Assembly (NCBI GenBank): GCA_025464625.1
Contig: JAOAUZ010000002.1
Coordinates: 310,001-374,000 of the forward strand
Origin: Rickettsiales bacterium
GTDB lineage: Bacteria; Pseudomonadota; Alphaproteobacteria; Rickettsiales; SXRF01
Direction of reading: 5' to 3'
DNA length: 64,000 nucleotides
The position numbers were made by a program, and so were the translations under genes. The stretch's first letter is position 1; each line of letters starts with the position of its first letter. The notes beneath the pieces are model-generated. The model was not told the DNA's origin and did not search any database. It saw nothing but the letters and a program-made list of their open reading frames with translations. Positions 35,782-45,543 of the stretch are shown here, piece by piece.

Positions 35782-37821
35782 GTGTTGAGTAATTTCCAAC
35801 TAATTTCTGATTTTAAACCAGCAGGTGATCAGCCGACAGCCATTGATTCGCTGGTTGCTGGTGTGGTTGCTGGTGAGCGTGAGCAAGTGCTGCTTGGCGT
35901 TACTGGTTCTGGCAAAACTTTTACTATGGCACATGTAATTGCCCGTACGCAGCGTCCTGCGCTTATTATGGCGCATAATAAAACTCTTGCTGCCCAGCTT
36001 TATTCAGAAATGAAAAGTTTTTTCCCGCATAATGCAGTGGAGTATTTCGTTTCTTATTATGATTATTATCAGCCAGAGGCTTATGTTCCAAAAAGCGATA
36101 CTTTTATAGAAAAAGATTCCTCGATTAATGAGCAGATAGATAGGATGCGTCATTCCGCCACTCGCTCCATGTTAGAGCGTAAAGATGTGATAGTTGTTGC
36201 CTCTGTATCTTGTATTTATGGCATTGGCTCGGCTGAGATGTATTCGCAGATGATAGCAACTATCAAGCGTGGTGAAACTCGCACCCAAGCCAGCCTGATA
36301 AAAACTTTGGTTGAGCTGCAATATAAGCGCAATGATATTGATTTTGCGCGGGGAACTTTCCGTGTGCGCGGTGACACGATTGATTTATTTCCAGCGCATT
36401 ATGAGGACACAGCATGGAGAATTTCATTTTTTGGTGATGAGATAGAAATAATCAATGAATTTGACTGGCTAACAGGAGAAGTAAAGACAAAACTTGACGA
36501 AGTAACCGTCTACGCCAATAGTCACTATGTTACACCGCGCCCGACCGTAGAAAAAGCCATAATCAAAATTAAAGCCGAGCTTAAATCACGGCTTGAACAA
36601 CTATATGCAGCAGGAAAGCTGGTGGAAGCGCAACGCCTTGAGCAGCGCACTACTTATGATTTGGAAATGCTGATGGAAACTGGAAGCTGCAAAGGTATCG
36701 AGAATTATTCACGCTATCTGGCAGGAACTGAGGCAGGTGAACCACCGCCAACTTTGTTTCAATATCTTCCTAAAAACGCACTTCTTTTTGTTGATGAAAG
36801 CCACGTTACCGTGCCGCAAATTGGTGGAATGTCGAGTGGTGACAGGTCACGCAAAAGCACGTTGGTGGAATATGGTTTCCGTCTGCCATCCGCGCTTGAT
36901 AACCGCCCCCTGACATTTGCTGAATGGGATGAAAGAAGACCACAATCCGTGTTTGTTTCGGCAACACCAGGGAAATGGGAATTGGAAGCTACTGGCGGTG
37001 CATTTATTGAGCAGATTATCCGCCCAACAGGGCTTATCGACCCGCCATGTGATATTCGCCCTGTTGCTTCGCAGGTTGATGATTTGCTGGCGGAGTGTCA
37101 CCTGCGAATAAAAAAGAAACAGCGTGTTTTGGTAACTACCCTCACCAAGCGCATGGCAGAAGAACTTACTGATTATATGAATGAGGCAGGGATAGGTGTG
37201 CGCTACCTACATTCCGATGTGGACACATTAGAGCGCATTGAAATTATCCGTGATTTGCGCTTAGGAAAATTTGATGTGCTGATTGGTGTGAATCTGCTGC
37301 GCGAGGGGTTGGATATTCCAGAGTGTGGTCTGGTTGCTATTTTGGATGCGGATAAAGAAGGCTTCCTGCGTTCGGCAACATCGCTGATTCAAACCATTGG
37401 GCGAGCAGCACGCAATGTCGATAGCAGAGTTATTTTATATGCTGATCGTATCACTAATTCTATGAAAATTGCCCTCGATGAAACTGACAGGCGACGTAAA
37501 GTGCAGATGGAATATAATGAAAAACACGGTATCACACCTGCTTCAATAAGTAAAAAAATTGGTGAGATTATCGAATCAGTCTATGAGCATGATCATTACA
37601 CTGTCGCAACGACTTCTAAAAAATATGATGTGCGTGATGACGGAAAAGACAAAGAAAAATATATCGCCAAACTGCGCCAGAAGATGTTGGAAGCAGCAAG
37701 CGACCTTGAATTTGAAGAAGCTGCCCGCATCCGCAATATTATAGATAAGCTGGAATATGACGGCAAGAAAACGGGCAAGGCTGGTAGTGGGAAGCCGCGC
37801 GGAAAGAAACTGCCGAATTAA
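35782..37821 (+). CDS. uvrB: Excinuclease ABC subunit B
   Basis: A 679-residue DNA-damage-recognition helicase of nucleotide excision repair. Walker A is [15 protein letters not shown] near residue 38, the beta-hairpin region [15 protein letters not shown], the helicase DESH box, motif [11 protein letters not shown], and the C-terminal UVR motif ([28 protein letters not shown]) that contacts UvrC. There is no ATG at the right place: the frame offers TTG 35779, GTG 35782 or TTG 35785. I chose GTG, which has GGG at 35776-35778 and gives [18 protein letters not shown]. Its stop abuts that of ndk on the other strand. Confidence 0.95.
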   Translation: MLSNFQLISDFKPAGDQPTAIDSLVAGVVAGEREQVLLGVTGSGKTFTMAHVIARTQRPALIMAHNKTLAAQLYSEMKSFFPHNAVEYFVSYYDYYQPEAYVPKSDTFIEKDSSINEQIDRMRHSATRSMLERKDVIVVASVSCIYGIGSAEMYSQMIATIKRGETRTQASLIKTLVELQYKRNDIDFARGTFRVRGDTIDLFPAHYEDTAWRISFFGDEIEIINEFDWLTGEVKTKLDEVTVYANSHYVTPRPTVEKAIIKIKAELKSRLEQLYAAGKLVEAQRLEQRTTYDLEMLMETGSCKGIENYSRYLAGTEAGEPPPTLFQYLPKNALLFVDESHVTVPQIGGMSSGDRSRKSTLVEYGFRLPSALDNRPLTFAEWDERRPQSVFVSATPGKWELEATGGAFIEQIIRPTGLIDPPCDIRPVASQVDDLLAECHLRIKKKQRVLVTTLTKRMAEELTDYMNEAGIGVRYLHSDVDTLERIEIIRDLRLGKFDVLIGVNLLREGLDIPECGLVAILDADKEGFLRSATSLIQTIGRAARNVDSRVILYADRITNSMKIALDETDRRRKVQMEYNEKHGITPASISKKIGEIIESVYEHDHYTVATTSKKYDVRDDGKDKEKYIAKLRQKMLEAASDLEFEEAARIRNIIDKLEYDGKKTGKAGSGKPRGKKLPN

Positions 37822-38244
37822 CTACCCAACAATCTCAACACCACTGAAGAAGAAAGCGATTTCTGCTGCTGCGTTTTCTTCGCTATCAGAGCCGTGAACC
37901 GAATTGCGTTCGATACCTTCGCCGAACTCTTTACGGATTGTACCTGCTGCTGCCTTTGCAGGGTCGGTTGCGCCCATGATCTCGCGGTTTTTAAGCACTG
38001 CATTTTCACCTTCTAAAACCTGCACTACAACTGGCCCAGAAACCATATATTCAACTAATTCATCATAAAACGGACGCTCTTTGTGAACGATGTAGAATTC
38101 ACGAGCCTGCAGGCGTGACATGCGCAGGCGTTTTTGTGCCACAACGCGCAAACCATTTTCCTCAAATTTAGAGATGATTTTGCCAGTCAGATTACGCTCG
38201 GTAGCGTCTGGTTTTATTATAGAAAAAGTACGTTGTTTAGCCAT
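37822..38244 (-). CDS. ndk: Nucleoside diphosphate kinase
   Basis: A 140-residue enzyme that transfers the gamma phosphate of ATP to nucleoside diphosphates. The phosphorylated histidine lies in [32 protein letters not shown]-type N-terminus ([14 protein letters not shown]), [29 protein letters not shown] and [10 protein letters not shown] are all typical. It has AGGAGT about 8 nt before the ATG. Convergent with uvrB with no spacer. Confidence 0.96.
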   Translation of the reverse strand: MAKQRTFSIIKPDATERNLTGKIISKFEENGLRVVAQKRLRMSRLQAREFYIVHKERPFYDELVEYMVSGPVVVQVLEGENAVLKNREIMGATDPAKAAAGTIRKEFGEGIERNSVHGSDSEENAAAEIAFFFSGVEIVG

Positions 38245-38425
38245 TGCATTTACTCCTAAAATTTTAAACTTGGCTGGCTATATAAGGGTAAACCACTAGG
38301 AAAGCAACAACAAATCTATACGCAGGATTTGTGTTAATTAATTTTACCAATAATAGACTATACAAAGGCAATAAATTGGCTATGTTATGGCATAATTAGG
38401 CATAATTAACCTGTACTTACATCAT

Positions 38426-39295
38426 ATGCGCTCTCATATCTTAACTATATCGCTGCGTTTCGTCCCATTATTGTTGCTGGCTGGCTGTTCGGCGAATTTG
38501 CAGGAATTGCGTAATGTTGCGCCCGTTGCTACGGATTTCCCTAGTTCTCTTGCTACGGAATACCTTGCATATAGCGAATCAGAAGCGGAGCAGGGTAGGA
38601 AATCATCAGCGGAGTATTTTGCTTCTAAGGGACTGCGTGCCTCCAAAGGTGAGGCGGTGGAGCCTGACGCGGTGAATACTAAATTAAATGCCAAAGAAAA
38701 AGCCTATAAAGCTCTTTCTGCCTCTCGTTTAGCACTCATGGATATTTTAAATGATAATATAAAGAAAACAGTTCCGCAGGATGCCGCACGGGTGCAGATA
38801 TTGTTTGATTGTTGGAATAGTCAGGAAGGCAATAAAATAGCCATTACAGGTGTTTCTTGTGCGGAGGAATTTGTTTTGGCGTATGATGAATTACAGTCTG
38901 TGGCAGATGAGTTGATTCATGGCGATGATGGTCAATATACAATAGATTTTGATGCTGATAGCGCACTGCTTTCTACTGAAGCGAAGGATATTGTTTCTGA
39001 AATAGCCAAACATATAAAGGGGCATCCTGACTATGCTTTGGAATTGAACGGATATCACGATATTAATGACAATAAAACTAGTCAGGGACGATTGGTAAAA
39101 AATCGTTTGTCTAATGTTCGCGGTGCGCTATTAAAAGCTGGCGTGCCAAAGGATAAAATCTTTTTTGCCAAAGCAAAGCCAGAAGGGGCTTCTGGGGCAG
39201 CGGTTTATTTGAGTAGTGATGAAATAATGCAGGATAGTGATGTTGTGGATATTACTGTTACTTCTTTACGACATGCGTTGGTGGGGGGGCAATGA
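38426..39295 (+). CDS. OmpA-like outer-membrane lipoprotein, first of a tandem pair
   Basis: A 289-residue lipoprotein with lipobox LLLAGC (lipidated Cys near residue 21). A helical N-terminal half (SSLATEYLAYSESEAEQGRKSSAEYFASKGLRASKG) is followed by a C-terminal OmpA-like, peptidoglycan-binding domain (YTIDFDADSALLSTEAKDIVSEIAKHIKGHPDYALELNGYHD), although the classical NxxLSxxRA motif is altered to VKNRLSNVRGAL. It probably tethers the outer membrane to the cell wall. A run of seven G (39283-39289) precedes the stop, and the next paralog starts within the ATGA overlap. Confidence 0.8.
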   Translation: MRSHILTISLRFVPLLLLAGCSANLQELRNVAPVATDFPSSLATEYLAYSESEAEQGRKSSAEYFASKGLRASKGEAVEPDAVNTKLNAKEKAYKALSASRLALMDILNDNIKKTVPQDAARVQILFDCWNSQEGNKIAITGVSCAEEFVLAYDELQSVADELIHGDDGQYTIDFDADSALLSTEAKDIVSEIAKHIKGHPDYALELNGYHDINDNKTSQGRLVKNRLSNVRGALLKAGVPKDKIFFAKAKPEGASGAAVYLSSDEIMQDSDVVDITVTSLRHALVGGQ

Positions 39296-40134
39296 TAAAC
39301 CGTCTTGTAATATCTTTTTTAGGATTGTTGTTGGTTTCTGGCTGCTCGACTTATAGTCTTGAGGAATTGCGCCGTACCACGCCAAAAGGAAATGCATTCC
39401 AAACTGCTTTGGCAAAGCTATATATGGATTTCTCAGATCTGGAAGAAAAGGATTATGATTGGCGTGATTCTTGGTATTTTGCGGATAAAGGCTTGCTCGC
39501 GGTTTATGGTAAAGAAACTGCTCCAGAAGATTTGCACGAATGGGATCTGCCTAAGGATAAATTGGCTCACCTTGAAAAAGCACGCGCTGATTTGCTTGCT
39601 GCATTAACGCCAGAAAATATAAAAAATAAACCTGAAATTGCTGCCCGCGCCCAGTTTAATTTTGATTGTTGGGTAGAGCAGCAGGAAGAAAATTGGCAAA
39701 AGGATGATATAGAAGCCTGTCGTGACGGGTTCGTTAGGGCGTTGGCTAAGTTAGATGTTAATGAAAAGAAAACATCAAATAAAAAAGAATTGAAAAAAGC
39801 GGGCAAAAAAACATCCGATGTTTCCTCTGAGAAACTTGCGCCCACAACTACGTCTTTTGTGGTGTTTTTTGAATCGGGGAAGGATAGTTTTGCTTCTGTA
39901 TCTGACTCAACTATGGCTGAAATAATCAAAATAGTTCGTTCGAACAAAGGTTATGAGGTAGTAATTATAGATAAGGCAGCTGGGAAAAAAGATAATATAG
40001 AATTATCGCTTGAGCGCATTCAGGCAGTGAAGATGCGGTTGATAGAAGAAGGTGTAAAAGAGGCTGCCATAAAAATTAATGGTGGTGTAGGTAAACAAAT
40101 AAATAATAGGGTAGAAATTTTTTTAAATGAGTGA
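39292..40134 (+). CDS. OmpA-like outer-membrane lipoprotein, second of a tandem pair
   Basis: A 280-residue lipoprotein, lipobox LVSGC (Cys near residue 18), starting on the ATGA overlap with its paralog. The N-terminal domain ([49 protein letters not shown]) is the well-conserved form of a domain seen in alphaproteobacterial OmpA-like lipoproteins. A lysine-rich linker (about residues 160-180) leads to a short OmpA-like domain with [12 protein letters not shown] and [19 protein letters not shown]. guaA overlaps its end by 8 bp, so the three genes are coupled. Confidence 0.8.
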   Translation: MINRLVISFLGLLLVSGCSTYSLEELRRTTPKGNAFQTALAKLYMDFSDLEEKDYDWRDSWYFADKGLLAVYGKETAPEDLHEWDLPKDKLAHLEKARADLLAALTPENIKNKPEIAARAQFNFDCWVEQQEENWQKDDIEACRDGFVRALAKLDVNEKKTSNKKELKKAGKKTSDVSSEKLAPTTTSFVVFFESGKDSFASVSDSTMAEIIKIVRSNKGYEVVIIDKAAGKKDNIELSLERIQAVKMRLIEEGVKEAAIKINGGVGKQINNRVEIFLNE

Positions 40135-41674
40135 TCGTATTTTAATACTTGATTTTGGCTCGCAAGTTACGCAGCTAATCGCGAGGCGCGTTCGTGAATG
40201 TGGTGTATATTCAGAGATCCGTCCTTTTAACATTTCGGCTGAAGAGATAGCTGCCTTTGCTCCGAAAGGAATTATTCTTTCAGGCGGACCTGCGTCGGTG
40301 CATGAGGCTTATTCACCAAAAGTAACGGAGCGTATTTTTGATTTACATGTTCCTATACTCGGCATTTGCTATGGTGAGCAGTTATTATGTCAACAGCTTG
40401 GCGGAAAAGTTGAGGCTTCCACGCACCGTGAGTTTGGGCGGGCAATAATTGATATAGAAGAGAATTGCGCGCTGTTTTCTGGAGTTTGGGGCAAAGGAAC
40501 AAAGCAAGAAGTATGGATGAGTCATGGCGACCGCGTGGTTGAGTTGCCACAAGGTTTTAAGGTGGTGGCGACCACTCCTTCTGCGCCGTTTGCTGCCATT
40601 GCTGATGAATCACGCCGTTATTACGCAGTGCAGTTTCACCCTGAAGTGGTGCATACGAAAGACGGTGCAAAATTATTGCAAAATTTTGTGCGCAATATTG
40701 CTGGCTGCAAAGGTGAATGGACAATGAGTGCTTTTCGCCACAGTGCAATAGCCCGCGTACGCGAACAGGTAGGAAATAAAAAAGTTTTATGTGCAGTGTC
40801 GGGTGGGGTTGATTCCTCGGTGGTTGCGGCACTGTTGCACGAAGCAATTGGTGAGCAGCTAATATGTATTTTTATCAATAATGGGTTGCTCCGTGAAGGC
40901 GAGCCAGAGCAGGTGGAAAAATTATTCAAAGAGCATTTTCATATTCCACTTATTCATGTTGATGCCAGTATGTTATTCTTGAATCGTTTAGCGGGTGTAA
41001 AAGATCCAGAACAGAAGCGAAAAATTATCGGCAACACTTTTATCGAGGTGTTTGAAATTGAGGCAAAAAATGCTGGTGGTGCGGATTTTCTTGCGCAGGG
41101 TACTCTCTATCCCGATGTTATTGAGTCAGTTTCATTTACGGGTGGGCCAAGCGTTACCATTAAATCGCATCACAATGTTGGCGGTCTTCCTGCCCACATG
41201 AAAATGGCGTTGGTTGAACCGCTGCGTGAATTATTCAAAGATGAAGTTCGCGTGCTGGGGCGTGAGCTTGGCATGCCTGCCGATATGGTGGGTCGTCACC
41301 CTTTCCCTGGTCCTGGTCTTGCTATCCGCATACCAGGTGAGTTGAGTGCCGAAAAAATAGAATTGCTGCGTAGAGCTGATGCTGTGTATATTGATGAAAT
41401 ACGCAAATCAGGGCTATATAACGAAATCTGGCAGGCATTTGCTGTGTTGCTACCTATTCGTAGTGTAGGGGTTATGGGTGATGCGCGTAGTTATGATTAT
41501 GTATGTGCTTTACGCGCAGTTACTTCTACCGATGGCATGACTGCTGATTATTATCATTTTAACCATGATTTTTTAAGTCGTGTATCTAACCGTATCACTA
41601 ACGAGGTGAAAGGCATCAACCGCATAGTATATGATATAACCAGCAAGCCACCGGGAACAATAGAATGGGAGTGA
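40127..41674 (+). CDS. guaA: GMP synthase (glutamine-hydrolysing)
   Basis: A 515-residue enzyme that aminates XMP to GMP. The glutaminase domain has its catalytic cysteine in [17 protein letters not shown] and its histidine and glutamate in [10 protein letters not shown]. The ATP pyrophosphatase domain has the PP-loop [13 protein letters not shown], and the dimerisation domain ends KPPGTIEWE. All catalytic parts are present and the length is normal. A 122-bp palindrome begins at the last base of the stop codon. Confidence 0.97.
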   Translation: MSDRILILDFGSQVTQLIARRVRECGVYSEIRPFNISAEEIAAFAPKGIILSGGPASVHEAYSPKVTERIFDLHVPILGICYGEQLLCQQLGGKVEASTHREFGRAIIDIEENCALFSGVWGKGTKQEVWMSHGDRVVELPQGFKVVATTPSAPFAAIADESRRYYAVQFHPEVVHTKDGAKLLQNFVRNIAGCKGEWTMSAFRHSAIARVREQVGNKKVLCAVSGGVDSSVVAALLHEAIGEQLICIFINNGLLREGEPEQVEKLFKEHFHIPLIHVDASMLFLNRLAGVKDPEQKRKIIGNTFIEVFEIEAKNAGGADFLAQGTLYPDVIESVSFTGGPSVTIKSHHNVGGLPAHMKMALVEPLRELFKDEVRVLGRELGMPADMVGRHPFPGPGLAIRIPGELSAEKIELLRRADAVYIDEIRKSGLYNEIWQAFAVLLPIRSVGVMGDARSYDYVCALRAVTSTDGMTADYYHFNHDFLSRVSNRITNEVKGINRIVYDITSKPPGTIEWE

Positions 41675-41795
41675 TAATCTAATTGTTATGGACAAACGCT
41701 TTGTTTGCTGCGCTTCCGCTGCTCATGTACTAAAATGTACGCTCCGCTGCGGTTCTCGCAAACTTTGCTTTTTGTCTGCATAACGATTAGATTAT
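41674..41795. repeat. 122-bp imperfect palindrome after guaA
   Basis: The ends are inverted copies: ATAATCTAATTGTTATG (41674-41690) and CATAACGATTAGATTAT (41779-41795), one mismatch in 17. Internal arms also pair (GACAAACGCTTTGTTTGC against GCAAACTTTGCTTTTTGTC; GCTGCGCTTCCGCTGCTCATGTAC against GTACGCTCCGCTGCGGTTCTC). It could fold into one long hairpin in RNA and act as a guaA terminator, or be a small non-autonomous mobile element. It is unlike the GTCATCCCGAG repeats nearby. Confidence 0.75.
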
Positions 41796-41842
41796 ATTTC
41801 ATCAGTAAAATAAATGCTTATATATAAAACTAGGACAAAATT

Positions 41843-42487
41843 ATGAGTGAATTATTTAGAGAAATTGAAGAAGATATCAGGCGAGAACGTTTTGAAAAGC
41901 TGTGGCGAAGTGTTGGTCGTTTTGCAGTGTGGGGAAGTGTCGCTATTGTTGTGGCTACGGCAGTTTTTGTTGCATGGGATAATCATGCGCAGAATCAGGC
42001 AGAGGCAAAAACTAGCCAATTATTAAAAGCTGGCGAACGCATGAATGCAAGTGATTATAAAGGGGCTATTTCAATATTTTCTTCGCTTACGGATGATGAC
42101 ACTTCAATTTATTACCCTCTTGCAATGCTGCAAAAAGCGGAGTCTCAGGAATCTAGCGGTGATGTAGAAGGTGCAAAAAAAACATATGCTGTTCTGGCAA
42201 AGAATAGTTCTGAGTTTTCAGCATTAGCAAAACTTAAATCAGATGATAAAAACAATGTAATTGAAGTGTCTGCTGATTCAGCATTTTATCATACTATCTC
42301 TGAACAAAACGCTTGGCGGTTGCTTAATTCTGGTAAAAAAGCAGAAGCAGCAAATATTTTTGTATCCTTGCTGCATGATAAGGATTCTCCGCGCTCGCTT
42401 GTCTCTCGTGCAGGAGAGGTGCTGCGCGTTATTGCGCCAGAAAAATTAGCAGAAAGATCAACAGAAAAGAAGGTGGTCAATGAATAA
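41843..42487 (+). CDS. YfgM-like TPR protein, ancillary Sec translocon subunit
   Basis: A 214-residue protein with a cytoplasmic N-terminus (ELFREIEEDIRRERFEKLWR), one transmembrane helix (about residues 31-48) and a periplasmic TPR-like helical domain (MNASDYKGAISIFSSLTDD, SGDVEGAKKTYAVLAKN, LLNSGKKAEAANIFVSLLHD). E. coli YfgM binds SecYEG and PpiD and helps pass secreted proteins to periplasmic chaperones. The gene order yfgM-bamB-der is conserved between E. coli and this window, which supports the call. Its end overlaps bamB by 8 bp. Confidence 0.85.
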   Translation: MSELFREIEEDIRRERFEKLWRSVGRFAVWGSVAIVVATAVFVAWDNHAQNQAEAKTSQLLKAGERMNASDYKGAISIFSSLTDDDTSIYYPLAMLQKAESQESSGDVEGAKKTYAVLAKNSSEFSALAKLKSDDKNNVIEVSADSAFYHTISEQNAWRLLNSGKKAEAANIFVSLLHDKDSPRSLVSRAGEVLRVIAPEKLAERSTEKKVVNE

Positions 42488-43889
42488 GAAAAATACTTGT
42501 CATCTCCGATTTATTCGGGGATCTATGGACATCAATATGGGTGTAGCTTTTGGCTCTAGATCCCGCATCAAGTGCGGGATGACGGTAATGATGTTTGCAT
42601 GTTTAACTGCATGTAGCCACATGCCGTCATGGATGGGGGGCAGGGTTGAGGAAAAACCAAAATTGGCTGGTGAACGCAAGGTTGCTCTTGAGCTTGATAG
42701 CCAGCTAAAAGCAGATGAATTACTGAAGAATAAGCCACCAGCTCTACCTGCCGTAACAGCGAATGCGGATTGGGCGCAAAATAATGGCCTACTTACTGCT
42801 GCAAAAGGTAACATATCTGGCGGTAAATTTAATGTAAAAAATTCAGCAAGAGCTGGTGATGGAAATGATTTTTCGCACAGTTTGGTGCCACGTCCAGTGG
42901 TTGCTGGCGGGATAGTATTTGCTATGGATTCTGCGGGGATAATTTCCGCACATGATGCGACAGACATAAGCAAAGTAAAATTTGTATCAAATGTTGTTGC
43001 GGATGCGGATGAGCATGAAGTTATTGGTGGTGGTCTGGCGGTTGATGCTGGGGTTCTTTATGCCACCACTGGACAAGGGCAGGTTGCAGCAATTAGCACA
43101 GTAAATGGCAAACAATTATGGAAAAAGAATTTTTCTATTCCTCTGCGCGGTTCTCCGCGGGCTTCTGGAGAGCGCGTAGTTGTTATGACAATTGACAGCC
43201 GCACTTATGCACTTTCTACCAAAACTGGCGATATATTATGGGAGCATCGCGGGATAAATGAAACGGCAGCGGTGATGAATAGCGTGTCTCCAACTATTGC
43301 TGGTGATGATGTGTTGGTTCCATATTCTTCTGGTGAATTGTTTTCTCTTTCGCTTGCTGATGGCAAAGAGTTATGGAGTGATACATTGCTGCAAAATAAA
43401 TACAGACCATCTATGGTGTTCACAGGCATTGGTGCTGATCCTGTAGTGGATGACTCAATAGCATTCGTAGCCAGCAATAATGGTTTGACCACGGCAATTA
43501 ATATTCCTCAGGGTAAACGCATTTGGCAGCAGCAGGCTGGGGCTTTAAACAGCCCGTGGTTGGCTGGTGATGAATTGTTCCTGCTCACTTCTGATAACGA
43601 GCTGGTGGATTTTGTAAAATATAACGGAAAAATCCGCTGGGCATTAGCTCTTGCCAGCTATGAAGATCCAGAAAATAAAAAAGATCCTATAAGTTGGCGT
43701 GGTCCAGTACTGGTTGATGGTAAGCTGGTGGTTGTGAGTTCTAACGGACAGATGGTTTTTGTTTCTGCCGCGACAGGAAAAATCGTGGAGACAAAATCTA
43801 TTCCTGATAATATCATAACAGCTCCTGTAGTTGCTGGTGGCAAGCTATATCTCGTTGGACAGGACGCAACATTATATTCATTCCAATAA
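42480..43889 (+). CDS. bamB: Outer-membrane assembly lipoprotein BamB
   Basis: A 469-residue lipoprotein with PQQ-like beta-propeller repeats (VLYATTGQGQVAAISTVNGKQLWKK, RTYALSTKTGDILWEH, GELFSLSLADGKELWSD and others). BamB supports BamA in inserting beta-barrel proteins. The lipidated cysteine is C45 in MMFACLTAC. A 44-residue signal peptide is far too long for a lipoprotein: codons 6-35 are made of an inserted palindromic repeat (42497-42584). Without it the signal would be about MNKKN plus VMMFACLTA-C, a normal length. An internal ATG (codon 16 or 20) could also serve as start, taking its basic region RSRIK from the repeat. Confidence 0.9.
   Translation: MNKKNTCHLRFIRGSMDINMGVAFGSRSRIKCGMTVMMFACLTACSHMPSWMGGRVEEKPKLAGERKVALELDSQLKADELLKNKPPALPAVTANADWAQNNGLLTAAKGNISGGKFNVKNSARAGDGNDFSHSLVPRPVVAGGIVFAMDSAGIISAHDATDISKVKFVSNVVADADEHEVIGGGLAVDAGVLYATTGQGQVAAISTVNGKQLWKKNFSIPLRGSPRASGERVVVMTIDSRTYALSTKTGDILWEHRGINETAAVMNSVSPTIAGDDVLVPYSSGELFSLSLADGKELWSDTLLQNKYRPSMVFTGIGADPVVDDSIAFVASNNGLTTAINIPQGKRIWQQQAGALNSPWLAGDELFLLTSDNELVDFVKYNGKIRWALALASYEDPENKKDPISWRGPVLVDGKLVVVSSNGQMVFVSAATGKIVETKSIPDNIITAPVVAGGKLYLVGQDATLYSFQ
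42497..42584. repeat. Dispersed palindromic repeat, copy C, inside the bamB signal-peptide region
   Basis: The left arm TTGTCATCTCCGATTTATTC-GGGGATCTA (42497-42525) and the right arm TAGATCCCGCATCAAGTG-CGGGATGACG (about 42557-42584) are inverted copies of each other, and each is a hairpin itself. It is the same family as the elements at 15352 and 43894. It keeps the bamB reading frame open, coding roughly from TCHLRFIRG to RSRIKCGM. Confidence 0.75.
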
Positions 43890-43893
43890 CCAT

Positions 43894-43988
43894 GTTGTCA
43901 TCCCGAGCATAGAGAGGGATCTTTGCAAAGTTCTATAAATAGTTACAATGAAAAGATTCCTCAGTCGCTTCGCTATTCGGAATGACAA
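43894..43988. repeat. Dispersed palindromic repeat, copy B, between bamB and der
   Basis: Left arm TTGTCATCCCGAGCATAGAG-AGGGATCTTTGCAAAG; reverse complement of the right arm TTGTCATTCCGAATAGCGAAG-CGACTGAGGAATCTTTTCAT. Each half folds on itself and the halves are inverted relative to each other. It shares TTGTCATC-CGA and GATCTTTGCAAA with copy A at 15352. It starts 4 bp after the bamB stop codon and ends 21 bp before the der start. Confidence 0.75.
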
Positions 43989-44009
43989 TTAGATAAAAGA
44001 AATAATTTT

Positions 44010-45356
44010 ATGAGTTTTACTGTAGTAATTGCTGGTCGCCCGAATGTTGGGAAATCGACCTTGTTTAACCGTCTGACGGGAAAGCAGCACGCGCTGGTTG
44101 ATGACATGCCAGGGGTAACGCGTGACAGGCGTGAGGGTGATGCCAGTTTGGGCGGAATGGAATTTACTGTAATTGACACGGCAGGGTTGGAAGATGCGCC
44201 AGAGGGAAGCCTTGCTGCGCGCATGACGGCACAAACCGAGCGGGCAATTGAAGAAGCGGATGTCGCGCTGTTAGTGGTGGATGGACGCACGGGAATAACC
44301 CCGATTGATAAACATTTTGCTCTGCTGGTGCGGAAGAAAAAAACAAAAGTTATTTTGGTGGTTAATAAAGCCGAAGGCGGACGTGCGAGCAATACTATTT
44401 CCGAAGCTTATAGTTTGGGGTTTGGCGAACCAGTTGCTATTTCTGCTGCACATGGGGAAGGGCTTTCGGATTTATATGATGCACTTGCACCGTTTGCTAA
44501 AAAATTAGACGATGAAAATATTGAGGTAAGTGAAGACATAAATACCCCGATGCAGATTGCGATTGTTGGTCGCCCGAACGTTGGCAAATCAACCTTGGTG
44601 AATAAGATTTTGGGTGAAGATAGGGTTCTTACTGGTCCAGAAGCTGGTATAACGCGTGATGCTATAGCGGTGGATTTTGAGTTTGATGGCAAGCCCATAA
44701 AATTGGTGGATACGGCAGGAATGCGCCGCAAGAGCAATGTAATTGCAAAGGTAGAAAAACTGGCAGTGGCAGACACTCTCCGCGCTGTGCAATATGCACA
44801 TGTTGTGATACTGGTGATAGATGCCCAAGCTCCGATGGAGAAGCAGGAAAACACTATTGCTTCACTGGTGGAGCAAGAGGGGCGTGCTATGGTGGTGGCA
44901 ATCAATAAGTGGGATACGGTTGCGGATAAACCAGCTTACTTAAAAGCAATAAATGAGATTTTGGAAAAAACTTTGCCACAATTAAAAGGTGTGGCGGTTG
45001 TTCCCATTTCGGCAGAAACTGGTTTTCAAATTCCTAAATTACTCAAAACCTGTTTTCAATTATATGCACTTTGGAATAAGGAAATTGGCACGGGTGCGCT
45101 TAATCGTTGGTTGGAATCTGCGCTGGAAATTCATGCTCCGCCACTGGTGCGTTCCAGACGGATTAAAATTCGCTATATGACGCAGAAATGCGCCCGCCCG
45201 CCGAGCTTTATTTTGTTTTCTAACACTAGTGATGTTCCTGACAGCTATATTCGTTATCTTACCAACAGCCTGCGCGAGGCGTTCAAATTACCCTCTGTCC
45301 CTATCCGCATAAAAATCAAAAAGAACAATAATCCTTATGTGGTGAAGGAAGAGTAA
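44010..45356 (+). CDS. der: Ribosome biogenesis GTPase Der (EngA)
   Basis: A 448-residue GTPase with two tandem G domains. The first has GRPNVGKSTLFNRLTGK and VIDTAGLEDAP; the second, from about residue 178, has GRPNVGKSTLVNKILG, LVDTAGMRRKS and NKWD. The C-terminal KH-like domain ends in VPIRIKIKKNNNPY. Der is essential for 50S subunit assembly. Third gene of the yfgM-bamB-der series, but separated from bamB by a repeat element that may cut transcription. Confidence 0.96.
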   Translation: MSFTVVIAGRPNVGKSTLFNRLTGKQHALVDDMPGVTRDRREGDASLGGMEFTVIDTAGLEDAPEGSLAARMTAQTERAIEEADVALLVVDGRTGITPIDKHFALLVRKKKTKVILVVNKAEGGRASNTISEAYSLGFGEPVAISAAHGEGLSDLYDALAPFAKKLDDENIEVSEDINTPMQIAIVGRPNVGKSTLVNKILGEDRVLTGPEAGITRDAIAVDFEFDGKPIKLVDTAGMRRKSNVIAKVEKLAVADTLRAVQYAHVVILVIDAQAPMEKQENTIASLVEQEGRAMVVAINKWDTVADKPAYLKAINEILEKTLPQLKGVAVVPISAETGFQIPKLLKTCFQLYALWNKEIGTGALNRWLESALEIHAPPLVRSRRIKIRYMTQKCARPPSFILFSNTSDVPDSYIRYLTNSLREAFKLPSVPIRIKIKKNNNPYVVKEE

Positions 45357-45543
45357 TTTCCTTTCTTCTCCCTTACCCTCTGGGAGAGGCAAAAGAGTTA
45401 TTTCGTTTATAGGTTGCAATAAAGAAAAGTATAACAGCCTATTGAAATAAAAAAAATATTTTACCTTCTTAATATATTATTAATTATTATTGGCTATACA
45501 GTGCATCCGAGCTGATTAACAACATCCATTAGGAGCCTGTGCT

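Noticed and set aside
44408-44905. 165-codon minus-strand ORF opposite der
   Set aside because: Shadow of the second G domain of der.
45367-45390. CTCCC/GGGAG hairpin after der
   Set aside because: Short stem without a T-run; might be a decayed repeat or weak terminator, not enough to list separately.
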